A stretch of DNA of 64,000 nucleotides from positions 30,275-94,274 of IMG/VR virus record IMGVR_UViG_3300008448_000024; one strand, given 5' to 3'. This DNA is from a virus. The notes under the pieces are model-generated. The model did not search any database. It saw only the letters and a list, made by a program, of their open reading frames with translations, and was not told the DNA's origin. Shown here in pieces: positions 41,637 through 51,209 of the stretch (position 1 is the stretch's first letter; every line of letters starts with the position of its first letter). The translations under genes and the position numbers were made by a program.

Positions 41637-41996
41637 ATGAAAAATAAAATAAATTCATTATTTACTAGTAGAAATATTATAGACATAATAATTTTAGTGT
41701 CTATTGCATATTTACTATTTATTGTAGTTTTTGAAAAACCTATAGACACTTCTATACTAGATTATAAATTAGAGGAGATCGATAAAAGTACAAAAAAATT
41801 AGAAGCTGCTCAACTAAAATATGATAGTCTAATAAAAGAAACGAAACATGAAATTTCTGATATTGATTATAAGATAGATAACATAAAAGAAAAAACAACT
41901 ATTGTTAGAGAATACTATCATGAAATAAGTAAAAAAGCGGATAATTATAACTCAAGTCAAATAGATTCTTTCTTTAAAATTAGATATAATTACTAA
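41637..41996 (+). CDS. Membrane-anchored coiled-coil protein (spanin-like?)
   Basis: 119 residues. A short basic N-terminus is followed by one membrane span (IIDIIILVSIAYLLFIVVF, residues 14-32) and a periplasmic-looking coiled coil (LEEIDKSTKKLEAAQLKYDS). This is the layout of an inner-membrane spanin (Rz-type), though family signatures are absent. It is followed by a secreted coiled-coil protein, so the two could act together at lysis. Confidence 0.45.
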   Translation: MKNKINSLFTSRNIIDIIILVSIAYLLFIVVFEKPIDTSILDYKLEEIDKSTKKLEAAQLKYDSLIKETKHEISDIDYKIDNIKEKTTIVREYYHEISKKADNYNSSQIDSFFKIRYNY

Positions 41997-42008
41997 AATC
42001 GTAATAAT

Positions 42009-42449
42009 ATGAATAAATGCATTTTACTAATACTTTTATTTTTTTCATTAACTGTAAAATCACAAACAAAGCCAGTATATGATTTTAATGGTAACGTAAC
42101 TTATTTTATAAGTGATACAATAAAATTACCTGGATATGTAGCAAAACGAGTAGTAAAAGATCTAATCATCGGAGATAGCGCAATAGCAGAATTAAAATTA
42201 ACTCGCCAACAATTACTATTAACAAAAGAAAAAATCGCTCTTAAAGATACTATCATAAAATTCTATCAAGAGAAAGAAGACTATTATGTGCAGTTAATAC
42301 AAGCTGAAAAGTCAAGAGCTTCTTTATGGAGAGGACAATATAAACAACTTCAAGTAGAATATAAAAAAACAATTGCAAAAAATACAATTTTTAAAATTAC
42401 CATAGGTGTTCTTACAGGAACCTTTGCAGTATTGTATATGCTAAAGTAA
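42009..42449 (+). CDS. Secreted/anchored coiled-coil protein next to the terminase
   Basis: 146 residues. A signal peptide MNKCILLILLFFSLTVKSQ with a likely cut near S-Q is in the style common in Bacteroidota. Then a coiled coil (LKLTRQQLLLTKEKIALKDT) and a C-terminal span (IFKITIGVLTGTFAVLYMLK). There is no lipobox at the expected Cys, so it is not a typical o-spanin. With the upstream membrane protein it may form a lysis or envelope-spanning pair. The terminase ATG follows one base later. Confidence 0.5.
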   Translation: MNKCILLILLFFSLTVKSQTKPVYDFNGNVTYFISDTIKLPGYVAKRVVKDLIIGDSAIAELKLTRQQLLLTKEKIALKDTIIKFYQEKEDYYVQLIQAEKSRASLWRGQYKQLQVEYKKTIAKNTIFKITIGVLTGTFAVLYMLK

Positions 42450-42450
42450 T

Positions 42451-44046
42451 ATGGAAGAAAGCAAACAAACCATACGAGATAGAATCAAATCAGAATTTTT
42501 AAAATGCGCAAGTGATCCTGTGTACTTTATGCGTAAGTATTACATGATCCAACATCCTACAAAAGGGAGACAGTTATTTGATTTATATGATTTCCAACAA
42601 AAAGTATTATTGCTTTTTCAAGGTAATGAATATTGCGTAATTAATAAATCTAGACAGTTAGGGATTTCTACGCTAGTATCAGCTTACTCACTATGGTTGA
42701 TGCTTTTTAATAAAGATAAAAACGTACTCGTAGTCGCTACTACACAATCTACTGCAAAAAACATGGTAACCAAAGTAAGGTTTGCATACCAAAATCTACC
42801 TACTTGGTTAAAAATAGGTCATACTGAAGATAATAGACTTAGTTTAAGATTAACAAATGGCTCCCAAATAAAAGCTGTATCTGCAGCTGGTGATGCAACT
42901 CGTTCTGAAGCTGTATCTTTACTAGTAATAGACGAAGCTGCATTTATTGATAGAATCGAAGAAATATTTACAGCGGCTCAACAAACTCTTGCTACAGGTG
43001 GTAGATGTATAGCATTATCTACGCCTAATGGTATAGGAAACTGGTTTCACAAAACTTACACAAAAGCTCAAAAAAGAGAGAATAGATTTTTACCAATATC
43101 TCTACCATGGACAGTACATCCAGAAAGAGATGAAGAGTGGAGAGAACAACAAACAAAAGAATTAGGCGTTAGAAATGCAGCTCAAGAGTGTGATTGTGAT
43201 TTCGCAACATCAGGCGCGGGCGTAATTGAACCAGAGATTTTGACATGGTATGAAATGAATATGATCTCAGACCCTATAGAACGTAGAGGTATGGATAAAT
43301 CTTTATGGATATGGGAATATCCTGATCCAGTTAGGTACTATGTTGTATTAGCTGACGTTGCTCGAGGAGATGGATCAGACTATTCTGCTTTTCATGTTAT
43401 AGACGTAGAAACTCTCACTCAAGTAGCAGAATATAAAGCACAAATAGATACAAGAGAATATGCAAATATACTATTATCTATATCGAATGAGTATAATCAA
43501 GCTCTTTTAGTAGTTGAAAATGCAAATATTGGTTGGGACGTTATACAAAGCATAATTGAAAAAGGCTATCCCAATATGCATTATGGACATAGAATTGAAG
43601 CTGATAGCTCATTTGAAAAGTATATTGATAAGTTTGATAGAGGATCAGGATTAGTTCCAGGATTCACTATGAGTCAAAAAACTAGACCAATAGCTATAGA
43701 TAAAATGAGAGACTTTATAGAAAATAAAGTAGTAACTATAAGATCTATAAGATTATTAGAAGAGCTTAGAGTATTTATATGGAAAAATGGTAAACAACAA
43801 GCGATGCAAGGTTATAATGATGATTTGGTAATGTCATTCTCAATGGGAATGTACTTAAGAGAAACATCTTTAAGATTTAGAAAAACTATGGATAGCCTAA
43901 CTGCTGCTTCTATAAATAATATAAGCAATACAAGCAATCAATATCCTACACAAAACTTTATACACGATAATTATAATCAATGGAGTATGAAACTTCAATT
44001 ACCCGATGGTAATGTTGGAGATCAAGACTTAACTTGGTTATTATAA
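42451..44046 (+). CDS. Terminase large subunit (gp17)
   Basis: 531 residues. The ATPase has a Walker A-like NKSRQLGIST (residues 65-74), motif VVATTQSTAK, and Walker B LLVIDEAAF. TPNGIGNWF is the coupling motif. The nuclease half begins VLADVARGDGSDYSAFHVID, where the first Asp is catalytic, and has VVENANIGWDV for the second acidic residue. The enzyme translocates and cuts DNA at the prohead portal. Sizes fit T4 gp17 (610) with a shorter N-terminus. The portal gene follows after seven bases. Confidence 0.92.
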   Translation: MEESKQTIRDRIKSEFLKCASDPVYFMRKYYMIQHPTKGRQLFDLYDFQQKVLLLFQGNEYCVINKSRQLGISTLVSAYSLWLMLFNKDKNVLVVATTQSTAKNMVTKVRFAYQNLPTWLKIGHTEDNRLSLRLTNGSQIKAVSAAGDATRSEAVSLLVIDEAAFIDRIEEIFTAAQQTLATGGRCIALSTPNGIGNWFHKTYTKAQKRENRFLPISLPWTVHPERDEEWREQQTKELGVRNAAQECDCDFATSGAGVIEPEILTWYEMNMISDPIERRGMDKSLWIWEYPDPVRYYVVLADVARGDGSDYSAFHVIDVETLTQVAEYKAQIDTREYANILLSISNEYNQALLVVENANIGWDVIQSIIEKGYPNMHYGHRIEADSSFEKYIDKFDRGSGLVPGFTMSQKTRPIAIDKMRDFIENKVVTIRSIRLLEELRVFIWKNGKQQAMQGYNDDLVMSFSMGMYLRETSLRFRKTMDSLTAASINNISNTSNQYPTQNFIHDNYNQWSMKLQLPDGNVGDQDLTWLL

Positions 44047-44053
44047 TAATAAT

Positions 44054-45976
44054 ATGGAACAAGAAAAAAAACCACAAGCTAATTTATTTAGCTCACTAAG
44101 ACGACTATTTTCTACTGACGTTATCATAAGAAATGAAGGCGGAGGTATGGTAAAAGTCATTGACACTGATAAAATACAAACATCAGGTGTAATACAGACT
44201 AATAGTATAATCGATAGATTTCATAAAGTATACACTACGTCTACTGCGTATGGTGTTAATATGAATCTTGCTCAAAACTATCAATCAGCGAGAGTTCAAA
44301 TATACGCAGACTATGATGCTATGGACACAGATGCAATTGTAGCATCTGCTTTAGATATTATATGTGATGAGTGTACATTAAAAAATGAACAAGGGGAAGT
44401 ATTACAAATTAGATCTTCTGATGAGAACATACAAAAGATTTTATACAACCTATATTATTCTATTTTAAATATAGAATTTTCTCTATGGTCATGGATACGT
44501 TACATGTGCAAATATGGAGATTTCTATCTTAAATTAGAAATAGCTGAAGGTTTTGGAGTATACAATGTAATACCATTCTCAGCGTATAATATAGTTAGAC
44601 AAGAGGGTTTTAATCCTGAAAACCCAAGTGAAGTTAGATTTAAGTACGATCCAAATGCAGCGATTGCATCAACTACTGGATATGGTTCTGCTTTTAATAA
44701 TCAAGATACTGGAATTTATTTTGATAATTTCGAAATTGCTCACTTTAGATTAGCAGGAGACGTAAATTATCTGCCTTATGGTAGATCTTACTTAGAACCT
44801 GCTAGAAAACTGTTTAAGCAATATACGCTTATCGAAGATGCGATGCTAATTCATAGAATAGCAAGAGCTCCAGAAAGACGTGTATTCTATGTTAATGTTG
44901 GAGCAATACCTCCTGCAGAAGTAGAAAATTACATTCAAAGGATGATGAATAAGATGAAAAAAACTCCTTTGATTGATCCAAATACTGGAAATTACAATCT
45001 AAAGTATAACGTACAAAATATGTTAGAGGATTTCGTAATACCAGTTAGAGGAAATGACCAAACTACAAAAATAGAAACCGCAAAAGGTTTAGACTATAAT
45101 GGTATCGAAGACGTTACTTATTTTAGAGAAAAGCTATTTGCTGCCCTTAAAGTGCCTAAAGCATTTATGGGATATGAAAAAGATTTAACTGGTAAAGCAA
45201 CATTAGCGGCTGAAGATATTAGATTTGCTAGAACTATTGAACGTATACAAAAAATCATTATATCTGAATTAACAAAGATAGGATTAGTACATTTATACGC
45301 GCATGGTTACACAAACGAATCAGCTGCTAATTTTACAATTTCGCTTACGAATCCATCTATCATATATGATCAAGAACGCGTTGCTTTATTTAAAGAAAAG
45401 ATTGAATTAGCTAAAGCTGCGATGGAAGGTCAATTATTACCTAAAGATTATATATATGATAAAGTATTCCACTTCTCTGAAGATCAATATAGTGAATTAG
45501 AAGATATGATCGTAGAAGACCAAAAGAGAGCATTTAGATTTAAACAAATTGCAGAAGAAGGAAATGATCCTTCTGAAACAGGTCAAGCATTTGGAACGCC
45601 TCACCAATTAGCTAGTTTATATGGAGGAAAAGGAGATATGTCATTAAACGTTCCTACTGGATATGATGAAACTAAGCCAAAAGATCAATATGAATCTCCA
45701 GGTCGACCTTCAACAAAAGCGTCTAAAATAAAAACTGATGATAGTCCATTTGGAAGAGATCCATTAGGTGCTTATGATATGAAAGCTAAACCAAATGCGG
45801 GTGAAGATGCTTTAAAGCCCACTTATAGAGGAGGACCATTAGCTATGGAAGGAACTATGAGTGAGTATATGAAAAATAAAAAGATGCTAGAGTCATTAAA
45901 TTTTAATAGAAAAATAAAATTGTATGAATCTCCAAGTGTTTTAGATGAAAAAAACATATTAGACGATTCTAAGTAA
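44054..45976 (+). CDS. Portal vertex protein (gp20)
   Basis: 640 residues. Conserved blocks: RVQIYADYDAMDTDAIVASA, ALDIICDECTLKN, LWSWIRYMCKYGDFYLKLEI, LPYGRSYLEPARKLFKQYTL, IARAPERRVFYVNVG, and NMLEDFVIPVRGNDQTTKIE, LKVPKAFMGYEKDLTGKATL. These are the gp20 portal hallmarks. Twelve copies form the DNA gate through which terminase packs the genome. It is longer than T4 gp20 (524), with a Pro/Gly/Lys-rich C-terminal extension after residue 500. Confidence 0.92.
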   Translation: MEQEKKPQANLFSSLRRLFSTDVIIRNEGGGMVKVIDTDKIQTSGVIQTNSIIDRFHKVYTTSTAYGVNMNLAQNYQSARVQIYADYDAMDTDAIVASALDIICDECTLKNEQGEVLQIRSSDENIQKILYNLYYSILNIEFSLWSWIRYMCKYGDFYLKLEIAEGFGVYNVIPFSAYNIVRQEGFNPENPSEVRFKYDPNAAIASTTGYGSAFNNQDTGIYFDNFEIAHFRLAGDVNYLPYGRSYLEPARKLFKQYTLIEDAMLIHRIARAPERRVFYVNVGAIPPAEVENYIQRMMNKMKKTPLIDPNTGNYNLKYNVQNMLEDFVIPVRGNDQTTKIETAKGLDYNGIEDVTYFREKLFAALKVPKAFMGYEKDLTGKATLAAEDIRFARTIERIQKIIISELTKIGLVHLYAHGYTNESAANFTISLTNPSIIYDQERVALFKEKIELAKAAMEGQLLPKDYIYDKVFHFSEDQYSELEDMIVEDQKRAFRFKQIAEEGNDPSETGQAFGTPHQLASLYGGKGDMSLNVPTGYDETKPKDQYESPGRPSTKASKIKTDDSPFGRDPLGAYDMKAKPNAGEDALKPTYRGGPLAMEGTMSEYMKNKKMLESLNFNRKIKLYESPSVLDEKNILDDSK

Positions 45977-45984
45977 TTAATTAT

Positions 45985-45992
45985 ATATTTAT
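45985..45992 (+). promoter_or_regulatory. ATATTTAT late-promoter-like box
   Basis: tATATTTATA lies nine bases after the portal stop and 21 bases before the ATG at 46014. Confidence 0.55.
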
Positions 45993-46013
45993 AGGTAGAA
46001 TATAACAACAAAT

Positions 46014-46859
46014 ATGCGCATAAAGCACAGTAAATATCGAAATCCCGCGATCTTGTTTGAATTATTAGTTAGACAAACCACCGCAGATTTGATACAAAAC
46101 AAAGATTCAGTATCAGTTAAAATACTAAAAAAGTATTTTACTAACACAGAATTGGGAAAAGAGTATGCATTGTATTCGACATTCAATACTACTCAAAAAC
46201 TTTCTGAAGCAAAAGCAGAGATGTATATTAATACAATACTAGAGCAAAGAAAGAAATTAGATAATAATAAGCTAAATAGAGAAAAGTATAATCTTATAAA
46301 AGAGATTAAAAGAAGCTATGATATAGATAATTTCTTTAAAGCTAAAATAGATAATTATAAAATCTACGCTGCGATATATACTATATTTGAGTCTAATCAA
46401 AATAAAGAAGTAGATACTAAACAAATTCTATTAAATAAAATTAATATCCTAGAGCATATAACGGAAGGTGGAATTGAGAACAAAACTGCCAGCGCAACGA
46501 TAGTTGAAGAGTTTATGAAAGAGGATAAAGAGATTAGGCTTATAGCATATAAACTAATGGTAGAAAAATATAATACAAAGTATGCTAACTTTTCTACTAA
46601 ACAAAAAGAAATTCTAAAAGAATACATTAATAATGTATCTGAAACAGAATCTTTAAAAGCTTACTTAAATAAAATAATCAAAGAAATAAAGTCTGAACTT
46701 TTGACCATATACGAGTCAATTGATGATCAAGTTACAAAAATTAGGCTTAATGAAACTATTAAACTACTTAAGCCAATTAAGCAAAACGAATCTATAAAAG
46801 ACGAAGTAATTTCAAATATATTACAGTATGTTGAATTGGTTGATATTTTAAAAAAATAA
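46014..46859 (+). CDS. Conserved protein between portal and protease (prohead core candidate)
   Basis: 281 residues. The start RIKHSKYRNPAILFELLVRQ followed by TTADLIQNKD is a pattern I associate with a conserved protein next to gp20 in aquatic T4-like phages. The rest is helical and Lys/Glu-rich. In T4 this interval codes small prohead-core proteins (gp67, gp68), so a core or scaffold role is plausible; no motif proves it. Confidence 0.55.
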   Translation: MRIKHSKYRNPAILFELLVRQTTADLIQNKDSVSVKILKKYFTNTELGKEYALYSTFNTTQKLSEAKAEMYINTILEQRKKLDNNKLNREKYNLIKEIKRSYDIDNFFKAKIDNYKIYAAIYTIFESNQNKEVDTKQILLNKINILEHITEGGIENKTASATIVEEFMKEDKEIRLIAYKLMVEKYNTKYANFSTKQKEILKEYINNVSETESLKAYLNKIIKEIKSELLTIYESIDDQVTKIRLNETIKLLKPIKQNESIKDEVISNILQYVELVDILKK

Positions 46860-46863
46860 TAAT

Positions 46864-47718
46864 ATGAATAAGACATTCAATAACCAATTTGCAACTATAA
46901 AACTAAGAGAAGAAATAGAAGAAGATAGTGTTACTGGATCTGGAGAAGCCTATAAGCCATCATTAAACGTTCCAGAAAAAAAGTATAAGGGCGTTTCAGA
47001 AAGAATCGATACGATTACCTTACAAGATTTTAAAAATGAATTTGAAAAGTTTAAAAGAGGTCTTCGTAGAAAAGATGATATTATCGCAGCATATGCTAAA
47101 CTAAGTTCATCTGATCAAGATTCTGCTAAAGGATATATGAGAGACATCAAAGAAAACAATATTATTGTAGAAGATGATTTATCAGGATATAAGCCAGTAA
47201 AAGGATTCAGAGCTGGTCATACTAAAGATACAGGCGGATTCCAATATAGTGATTTATGGAATGTTAATGAAGCAGATGAACGATATAACGTTGGAGATGA
47301 AGTTAGAGTAACAAAAAAAGGTTCCATTCAATATAATAAGATAGGAACAATAGATGCGATAGATGAAAAGTCTAATATGTACAAAATACAATTTAAAAAC
47401 GGGAAATCTGGAATGTATCACGAATCTGATTTAGTAAGACCCTCAGAGCCAAAAGGCCCACAAAAAATACTAAAAATAGACGAAAACTATAATCGCTTTA
47501 AAAAAGAAACTAGCGTTAGAAGTAAGGAGCAACAAATGCATGAAGCTATGAAGCTAGTTAGAAAAAAATTAGGAGAAGCAGAGAAGGTTATTGATTATGT
47601 AAAAACAATGAAAGAGGAGTTAGGATTGCAAGAGTATAAGAGTCATACAAATAGGTTGATGGAAAAATTACAAGTATCGATTAGTGAAATATACAAAAAA
47701 TACAAAAGCATAAAATAA
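46864..47718 (+). CDS. KOW-like protein of the head module with a LRE site
   Basis: 284 residues. The N-terminus has FATIKLREEIEED (L-R-E near residue 15). Then helical segments (FKNEFEKFKRGLRRKDDIIA) and a KOW/SH3-like domain RYNVGDEVRVTKKGSIQYNK, with IGTIDAIDEKSNMYKIQF near 156. The C-terminal 100 residues are coiled coil (EAMKLVRKKLGEAEKVIDYV). It sits in the interval where T4 has core proteins and may be cleaved in the prohead. Confidence 0.55.
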   Translation: MNKTFNNQFATIKLREEIEEDSVTGSGEAYKPSLNVPEKKYKGVSERIDTITLQDFKNEFEKFKRGLRRKDDIIAAYAKLSSSDQDSAKGYMRDIKENNIIVEDDLSGYKPVKGFRAGHTKDTGGFQYSDLWNVNEADERYNVGDEVRVTKKGSIQYNKIGTIDAIDEKSNMYKIQFKNGKSGMYHESDLVRPSEPKGPQKILKIDENYNRFKKETSVRSKEQQMHEAMKLVRKKLGEAEKVIDYVKTMKEELGLQEYKSHTNRLMEKLQVSISEIYKKYKSIK

Positions 47719-47719
47719 G

Positions 47720-47848
47720 ATGGCAAAGGCAAAAGGTAGCAATGACGCTAAAAAAATAAGTTTCGGTAAAAGAAAAAAAGGTAGCGCTCAAAAATCTTAT
47801 AACAAACATAATCCTCGTCCAAAAGCGTATCGTGGACAAGGTAGATAA
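47720..47848 (+). CDS. Small very basic protein (42 aa)
   Basis: 42 residues: MAKAKGSNDAKKISFGKRKK, then GSAQKSYNKHNPRPKAYRGQ and GR. Fourteen or so Lys/Arg residues give a strong positive charge, and the ending AYRGQGR is reminiscent of a small conserved phage peptide. The ATG follows the preceding stop by one base and the stop abuts the next ATATTTAT box, which supports a real gene. Perhaps a DNA-binding core peptide packaged in the head. Confidence 0.65.
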   Translation: MAKAKGSNDAKKISFGKRKKGSAQKSYNKHNPRPKAYRGQGR

Positions 47849-47855
47849 TATTTAT
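47848..47855 (+). promoter_or_regulatory. ATATTTAT late-promoter-like box
   Basis: It overlaps the last base of the preceding stop and ends only four bases before the ATG at 47860, so a transcript would be near leaderless. Confidence 0.45.
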
Positions 47856-47859
47856 TAGT

Positions 47860-49350
47860 ATGATAAACATAACTAAACTCTATCAACAACTACAAGAAGG
47901 TAAAACTACCCGCGAATATTTTATTAGAGAAGCTCGTAGACAATTTCCGCAATTTATTAGTCCTGTAACTTCTTTTAATGATGCTATAAATATATTGAAA
48001 GGCAAACGACTAGTATCTGAGAATGAAACTAAAGAATTAACTAAAGAGGTTAGCGGCGCTATGTTTGATGCGCGTCTATATGAAGATAAAGAACCTTTAC
48101 AAGAGGCGCATAAGCTTGATACAGAACAAATATTAGATCGTATGTCTCCATACGCAGTTAAAAAAGGCATAGAGATAGAACTAAAAAAAGAAAAGACTTT
48201 TGATAATACTACTATTGATAAGGTTAAAACTCGTGTTGCTAAAAAATTAAAAAAGAATCCAAAAGCTTACGAAGATCTAGTAACATCAAATGCAAAAGAA
48301 GTTGATAAGACTGATAAAGATCTTGAAACTAAAGAACTTAAGCAAGAGTTAGTAGATAAGAAGAATGCTATGGTTAAACCCAAAGGATTCAAAGCAGAAA
48401 AAGCTAATACAAAAGCATCAAAGAAAGAGAATAAAAAAGGCAATCCAAAAGGTGTAAAGGTAATGCAAGATAAAGGCGTTACTGGAACTGAAAAGGTTAT
48501 AAAAGAAGATGTTAGATCATTTGATTATAAACACTTACCAACTAAACAATATAGTGCTAATCAAGTTAAAATGCAGGATATAGTTGATTTTGTTAAAAAA
48601 TATCCTGGTATTACTACAAAAGAATTAGCTTTAAAAGCTTATGGAACAGGCTATAATTATGGTAATAATAAAGATAAAGTATTACAAGGTGCTGTTTATA
48701 TGATAAATAGAGCTGTAAATGCAGGAAAAATCGTTAAAGTAAAGGATATTAAAGTAGGTTCAGCGCGCTTTACATATTTTACTCCAGAAGATTATCAAGA
48801 ATTTCTTCAAAAGAAAAAATCTATGAAAATAGGTAATATTTCTATAAAAGAAAACGTATTAAGCATATTAAAATCTTCTTTATTAGAGAATATGATGCAT
48901 ACTTACGTAAAAGGTGCAGAAGTACATACTCCTGATGGAATAGGTATAGTAGATGATGTCATAGGCGGAACTTTAACTGTAAAATTAGGAGATGGATCTT
49001 TAAAAGATTTTCAAATAAATGTAATCGATAAAGCTACTAGAGATACAAAATTCGATAGTATGAAAGGTTTTGGAGACACTTTACAAACAAAAAAAGAAGA
49101 AGTTAGCGAACCTAAAAAAGCTGAATTAACATCTGAAGAAAAACTTAAAAGCATTTTTGAGAGAATATCTAAAATAAAAGATAAAGAAAAAGCAAAAAAA
49201 ATGCTAGAAGCAATAGAACAAATTACAGGTAAAGATAATTTAGGCAATGATATAACTTTAGCTGTTACTCAACCCGGAAAAGGTCAATCAATGGTTAATA
49301 AACTAAAGTCTCAAGGCGCAAAATCAGTTAAGGTAAATAAAATACAATAA
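47860..49350 (+). CDS. Tagged, multi-part protein in the head module
   Basis: 496 residues. MINITKLYQQLQEGKTTREY is a tag ending L-Q-E before Gly. A Lys-rich low-complexity middle (about 165-215) is followed by a winged-helix-like stretch (GITTKELALKAYGTGYNYGN, near 250), then a second tag-like site IKENVLSILKSSLLENM near 330 with L-L-E. Then a KOW-like TPDGIGIVDDVIGGTLTVKL domain and a C-terminal motif LKSQGAKSVKVNKIQ. It ends on the first base of the protease gene. A head-core substrate of the protease is the likeliest role. Confidence 0.55.
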   Translation: MINITKLYQQLQEGKTTREYFIREARRQFPQFISPVTSFNDAINILKGKRLVSENETKELTKEVSGAMFDARLYEDKEPLQEAHKLDTEQILDRMSPYAVKKGIEIELKKEKTFDNTTIDKVKTRVAKKLKKNPKAYEDLVTSNAKEVDKTDKDLETKELKQELVDKKNAMVKPKGFKAEKANTKASKKENKKGNPKGVKVMQDKGVTGTEKVIKEDVRSFDYKHLPTKQYSANQVKMQDIVDFVKKYPGITTKELALKAYGTGYNYGNNKDKVLQGAVYMINRAVNAGKIVKVKDIKVGSARFTYFTPEDYQEFLQKKKSMKIGNISIKENVLSILKSSLLENMMHTYVKGAEVHTPDGIGIVDDVIGGTLTVKLGDGSLKDFQINVIDKATRDTKFDSMKGFGDTLQTKKEEVSEPKKAELTSEEKLKSIFERISKIKDKEKAKKMLEAIEQITGKDNLGNDITLAVTQPGKGQSMVNKLKSQGAKSVKVNKIQ

Positions 49351-49982
49351 TGACGAAACAACTCTTAATAGATTATTCATTATTCCAACCAATTAATGTA
49401 CTAAAAGAATCTACTCAAGCGAGAGCTGGAAACATAATTGTTACTGGATTAGTGCAAGCTTGCGATAAACCAAACGCAAATAGAAGAATATATCCATACG
49501 ATACATTATATTCTCAAGTAGAAAAATATATTGCGGGTCCTATATCAGAAAATAGGGCGTTAGGAGAATTAGATCATCCAGAGAGTGAAATAATAAATCT
49601 TAAAAATGTATCTCATAATATATTAGAGCTTTGGTGGAAAGGAAAAGATTTATATGGAAAAGTAGAGATACTTCCAACACCATCAGGTAATATACTAGCG
49701 CAGTTATTCTTAAATAAAATAACCGTAGGTATATCGTCAAGAGCTATGGGATCAGTTACGCCTATCGGTGAAGGACTAGTAAAAGTAGAAGACGATCTAA
49801 ATATCATATGTTGGGATTTCGTATCTCAGCCTAGTACTTATGGAGCTTATATGAGACCTCACGTATCAGGAATAAATGAATCTTATCAGTATACTACACA
49901 AAATCCTAACAAATACTCTAAAGCGAATTTAATAATGAGAGATCTGATATGCGAAATGTCTGGTGTTTGTTGTTTAAATTAA
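49350..49982 (+). CDS. Prohead core protease (gp21)
   Basis: 210 residues, as in T4 gp21 (212). The serine protease residues are recognisable: His76 in GELDHPESEI and Ser129/130 in VGISSRAMGSV. IIVTGLVQACDKPNANRRIY and ILELWWKGKDLYGKVEILPT supply the family frame. T4 gp21 cuts prohead proteins at (L/I)xE and is essential for maturation; this enzyme is the presumed processor of the tags found in the window. Its own N-terminus also has INVLKES (L-K-E). A terminator follows. Confidence 0.9.
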   Translation: MTKQLLIDYSLFQPINVLKESTQARAGNIIVTGLVQACDKPNANRRIYPYDTLYSQVEKYIAGPISENRALGELDHPESEIINLKNVSHNILELWWKGKDLYGKVEILPTPSGNILAQLFLNKITVGISSRAMGSVTPIGEGLVKVEDDLNIICWDFVSQPSTYGAYMRPHVSGINESYQYTTQNPNKYSKANLIMRDLICEMSGVCCLN

Positions 49983-50000
49983 AAATAAAAAATAAAGTAT

Positions 50001-50025
50001 AGCCTCCTTTTCAGGAGGTTTTTTT
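50001..50025 (+). terminator. Rho-independent terminator
   Basis: cctcc (50003-50007) pairs with ggagg (50014-50018), loop ttttca, followed by seven T residues. It ends the portal-protease transcript. Confidence 0.85.
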
Positions 50026-50055
50026 ATGTTTTTTTGAATTTTACCAAAAACTTAC

Positions 50056-50063
50056 ATATTTAT
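50056..50063 (+). promoter_or_regulatory. ATATTTAT late-promoter-like box
   Basis: cATATTTAT lies 94 bases before the scaffold ATG, after a terminator. The leader holds a nine-codon reading frame from ATG at 50070 to TAA at 50097-50099, which may be chance or a leader peptide. Confidence 0.5.
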
Positions 50064-50157
50064 TGGTAAATGCGCGAATCCCACTATTGCGCTAAATAAA
50101 AAATCCTCATATTGCTTTTCATAATCTACTAATAAGCAATTAAAAATCAAACAAAAA

Positions 50158-51174
50158 ATGGAACAAAACAAATTGTACAAAGAAGCGATTCTTGACGCAA
50201 AAGCAGTTCGTGCTAGTGCAATCGCAACAGCAAAAGCCACTTTACAAGAGGCTATCGAACCAAAAATTCAAGAAATGATGCGTTTAAAACTTTCCGAAGA
50301 ATTCGAAGAAGGTATCGAAGAAGAAATTGAAGAAGGTACTTACGAAGAAGGATACGAAGAGGAAGGAATGCAACACACTGAAGAAGGTGTTGAAGAAGTA
50401 ACTGATGCTACTTTAGACGAAATTCTAGCTGAACTTGACGCTTTAGAGGAAGAAGAAGACGAAAGTCTTAATGAAGCCGAAGAAGAAGAATCTGAAGAAG
50501 AAGATGAAGAATCTGAAGATGAAGAAGGCGAAGAAGAAGTTGAAGGAGCAGAAGTTGAAGATGACACTAAAGTTATTGACATCACTCTTGGAGATCTAAA
50601 ACAAGTTCTACAATCTGTAATGGGTGGAGAACAAGCACCAGATCTTAGCGCATTAGGTGGTGAAGAAAGTTTAGAAGGATCAGAAGAAGAAATGGGCGAT
50701 GAAGAATCTCCTGTATCTTTAGATGAAATTCTTGCTGAACTTGAAGAAGAAGGCTACGGTAAAGTTGAGGAAGAAGAAGAAATTGAAGAAGGCAAAAAAG
50801 AAGAAGATGAAGAAAAGAAGAAAATGGAAGAAGAGCTAAATTTAGCTAGAAAAACCATTAACACTTTAAGAGAAAGCATCAATGAAATTAATCTTCTTAA
50901 TGCTAAGCTTCTTTATATGAATAAAATCTTCAAAGCTAAATCTTTAACTGAGTCTGAAAAAATTAAGGTAATTAAAGCTTTTGACAGAAATGCATCTGTA
51001 ACTGAAGTTAAAAACACGTACGAAACCCTTAAGGAATCTTTTAGCTCTAAAAAATCACAACTAAAAGAATCTATTGGATTTGCGTCAAAATCACTTGGAG
51101 TTGCGCCTAAAAATAACATTATCGAATCTGATAGTTTTGTTAATAGATGGCAAGTTCTAGCTGGTATTAAATAA
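50158..51174 (+). CDS. Prohead core scaffold protein (gp22)
   Basis: 338 residues. A Glu/Asp-dominated N-terminal two-thirds (EEEEDESLNEAEEEESEEED and similar) is followed by the gp22-type helix INEINLLNAKLLYMNKIFKA, KSLTESEKIKVIKAFDR. The C-terminus is ESDSFVNRWQVLAGIK. Scaffolds of this sort fill the prohead and are broken down by gp21. It lies between protease and capsid gene exactly as in T4. It has multiple (L/I)xE sites because it is so acidic, which is expected. Confidence 0.9.
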   Translation: MEQNKLYKEAILDAKAVRASAIATAKATLQEAIEPKIQEMMRLKLSEEFEEGIEEEIEEGTYEEGYEEEGMQHTEEGVEEVTDATLDEILAELDALEEEEDESLNEAEEEESEEEDEESEDEEGEEEVEGAEVEDDTKVIDITLGDLKQVLQSVMGGEQAPDLSALGGEESLEGSEEEMGDEESPVSLDEILAELEEEGYGKVEEEEEIEEGKKEEDEEKKKMEEELNLARKTINTLRESINEINLLNAKLLYMNKIFKAKSLTESEKIKVIKAFDRNASVTEVKNTYETLKESFSSKKSQLKESIGFASKSLGVAPKNNIIESDSFVNRWQVLAGIK

Positions 51175-51209
51175 AAAAAATAAAAAAACAAAAACAAAAA
51201 CAATTAACA

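Noticed and set aside
50340-50585. Ser-rich minus-strand reading frame
   Set aside because: It is the antisense of the acidic gp22 repeat region (GAA/GAT codons give Ser-rich antisense) with no start context.
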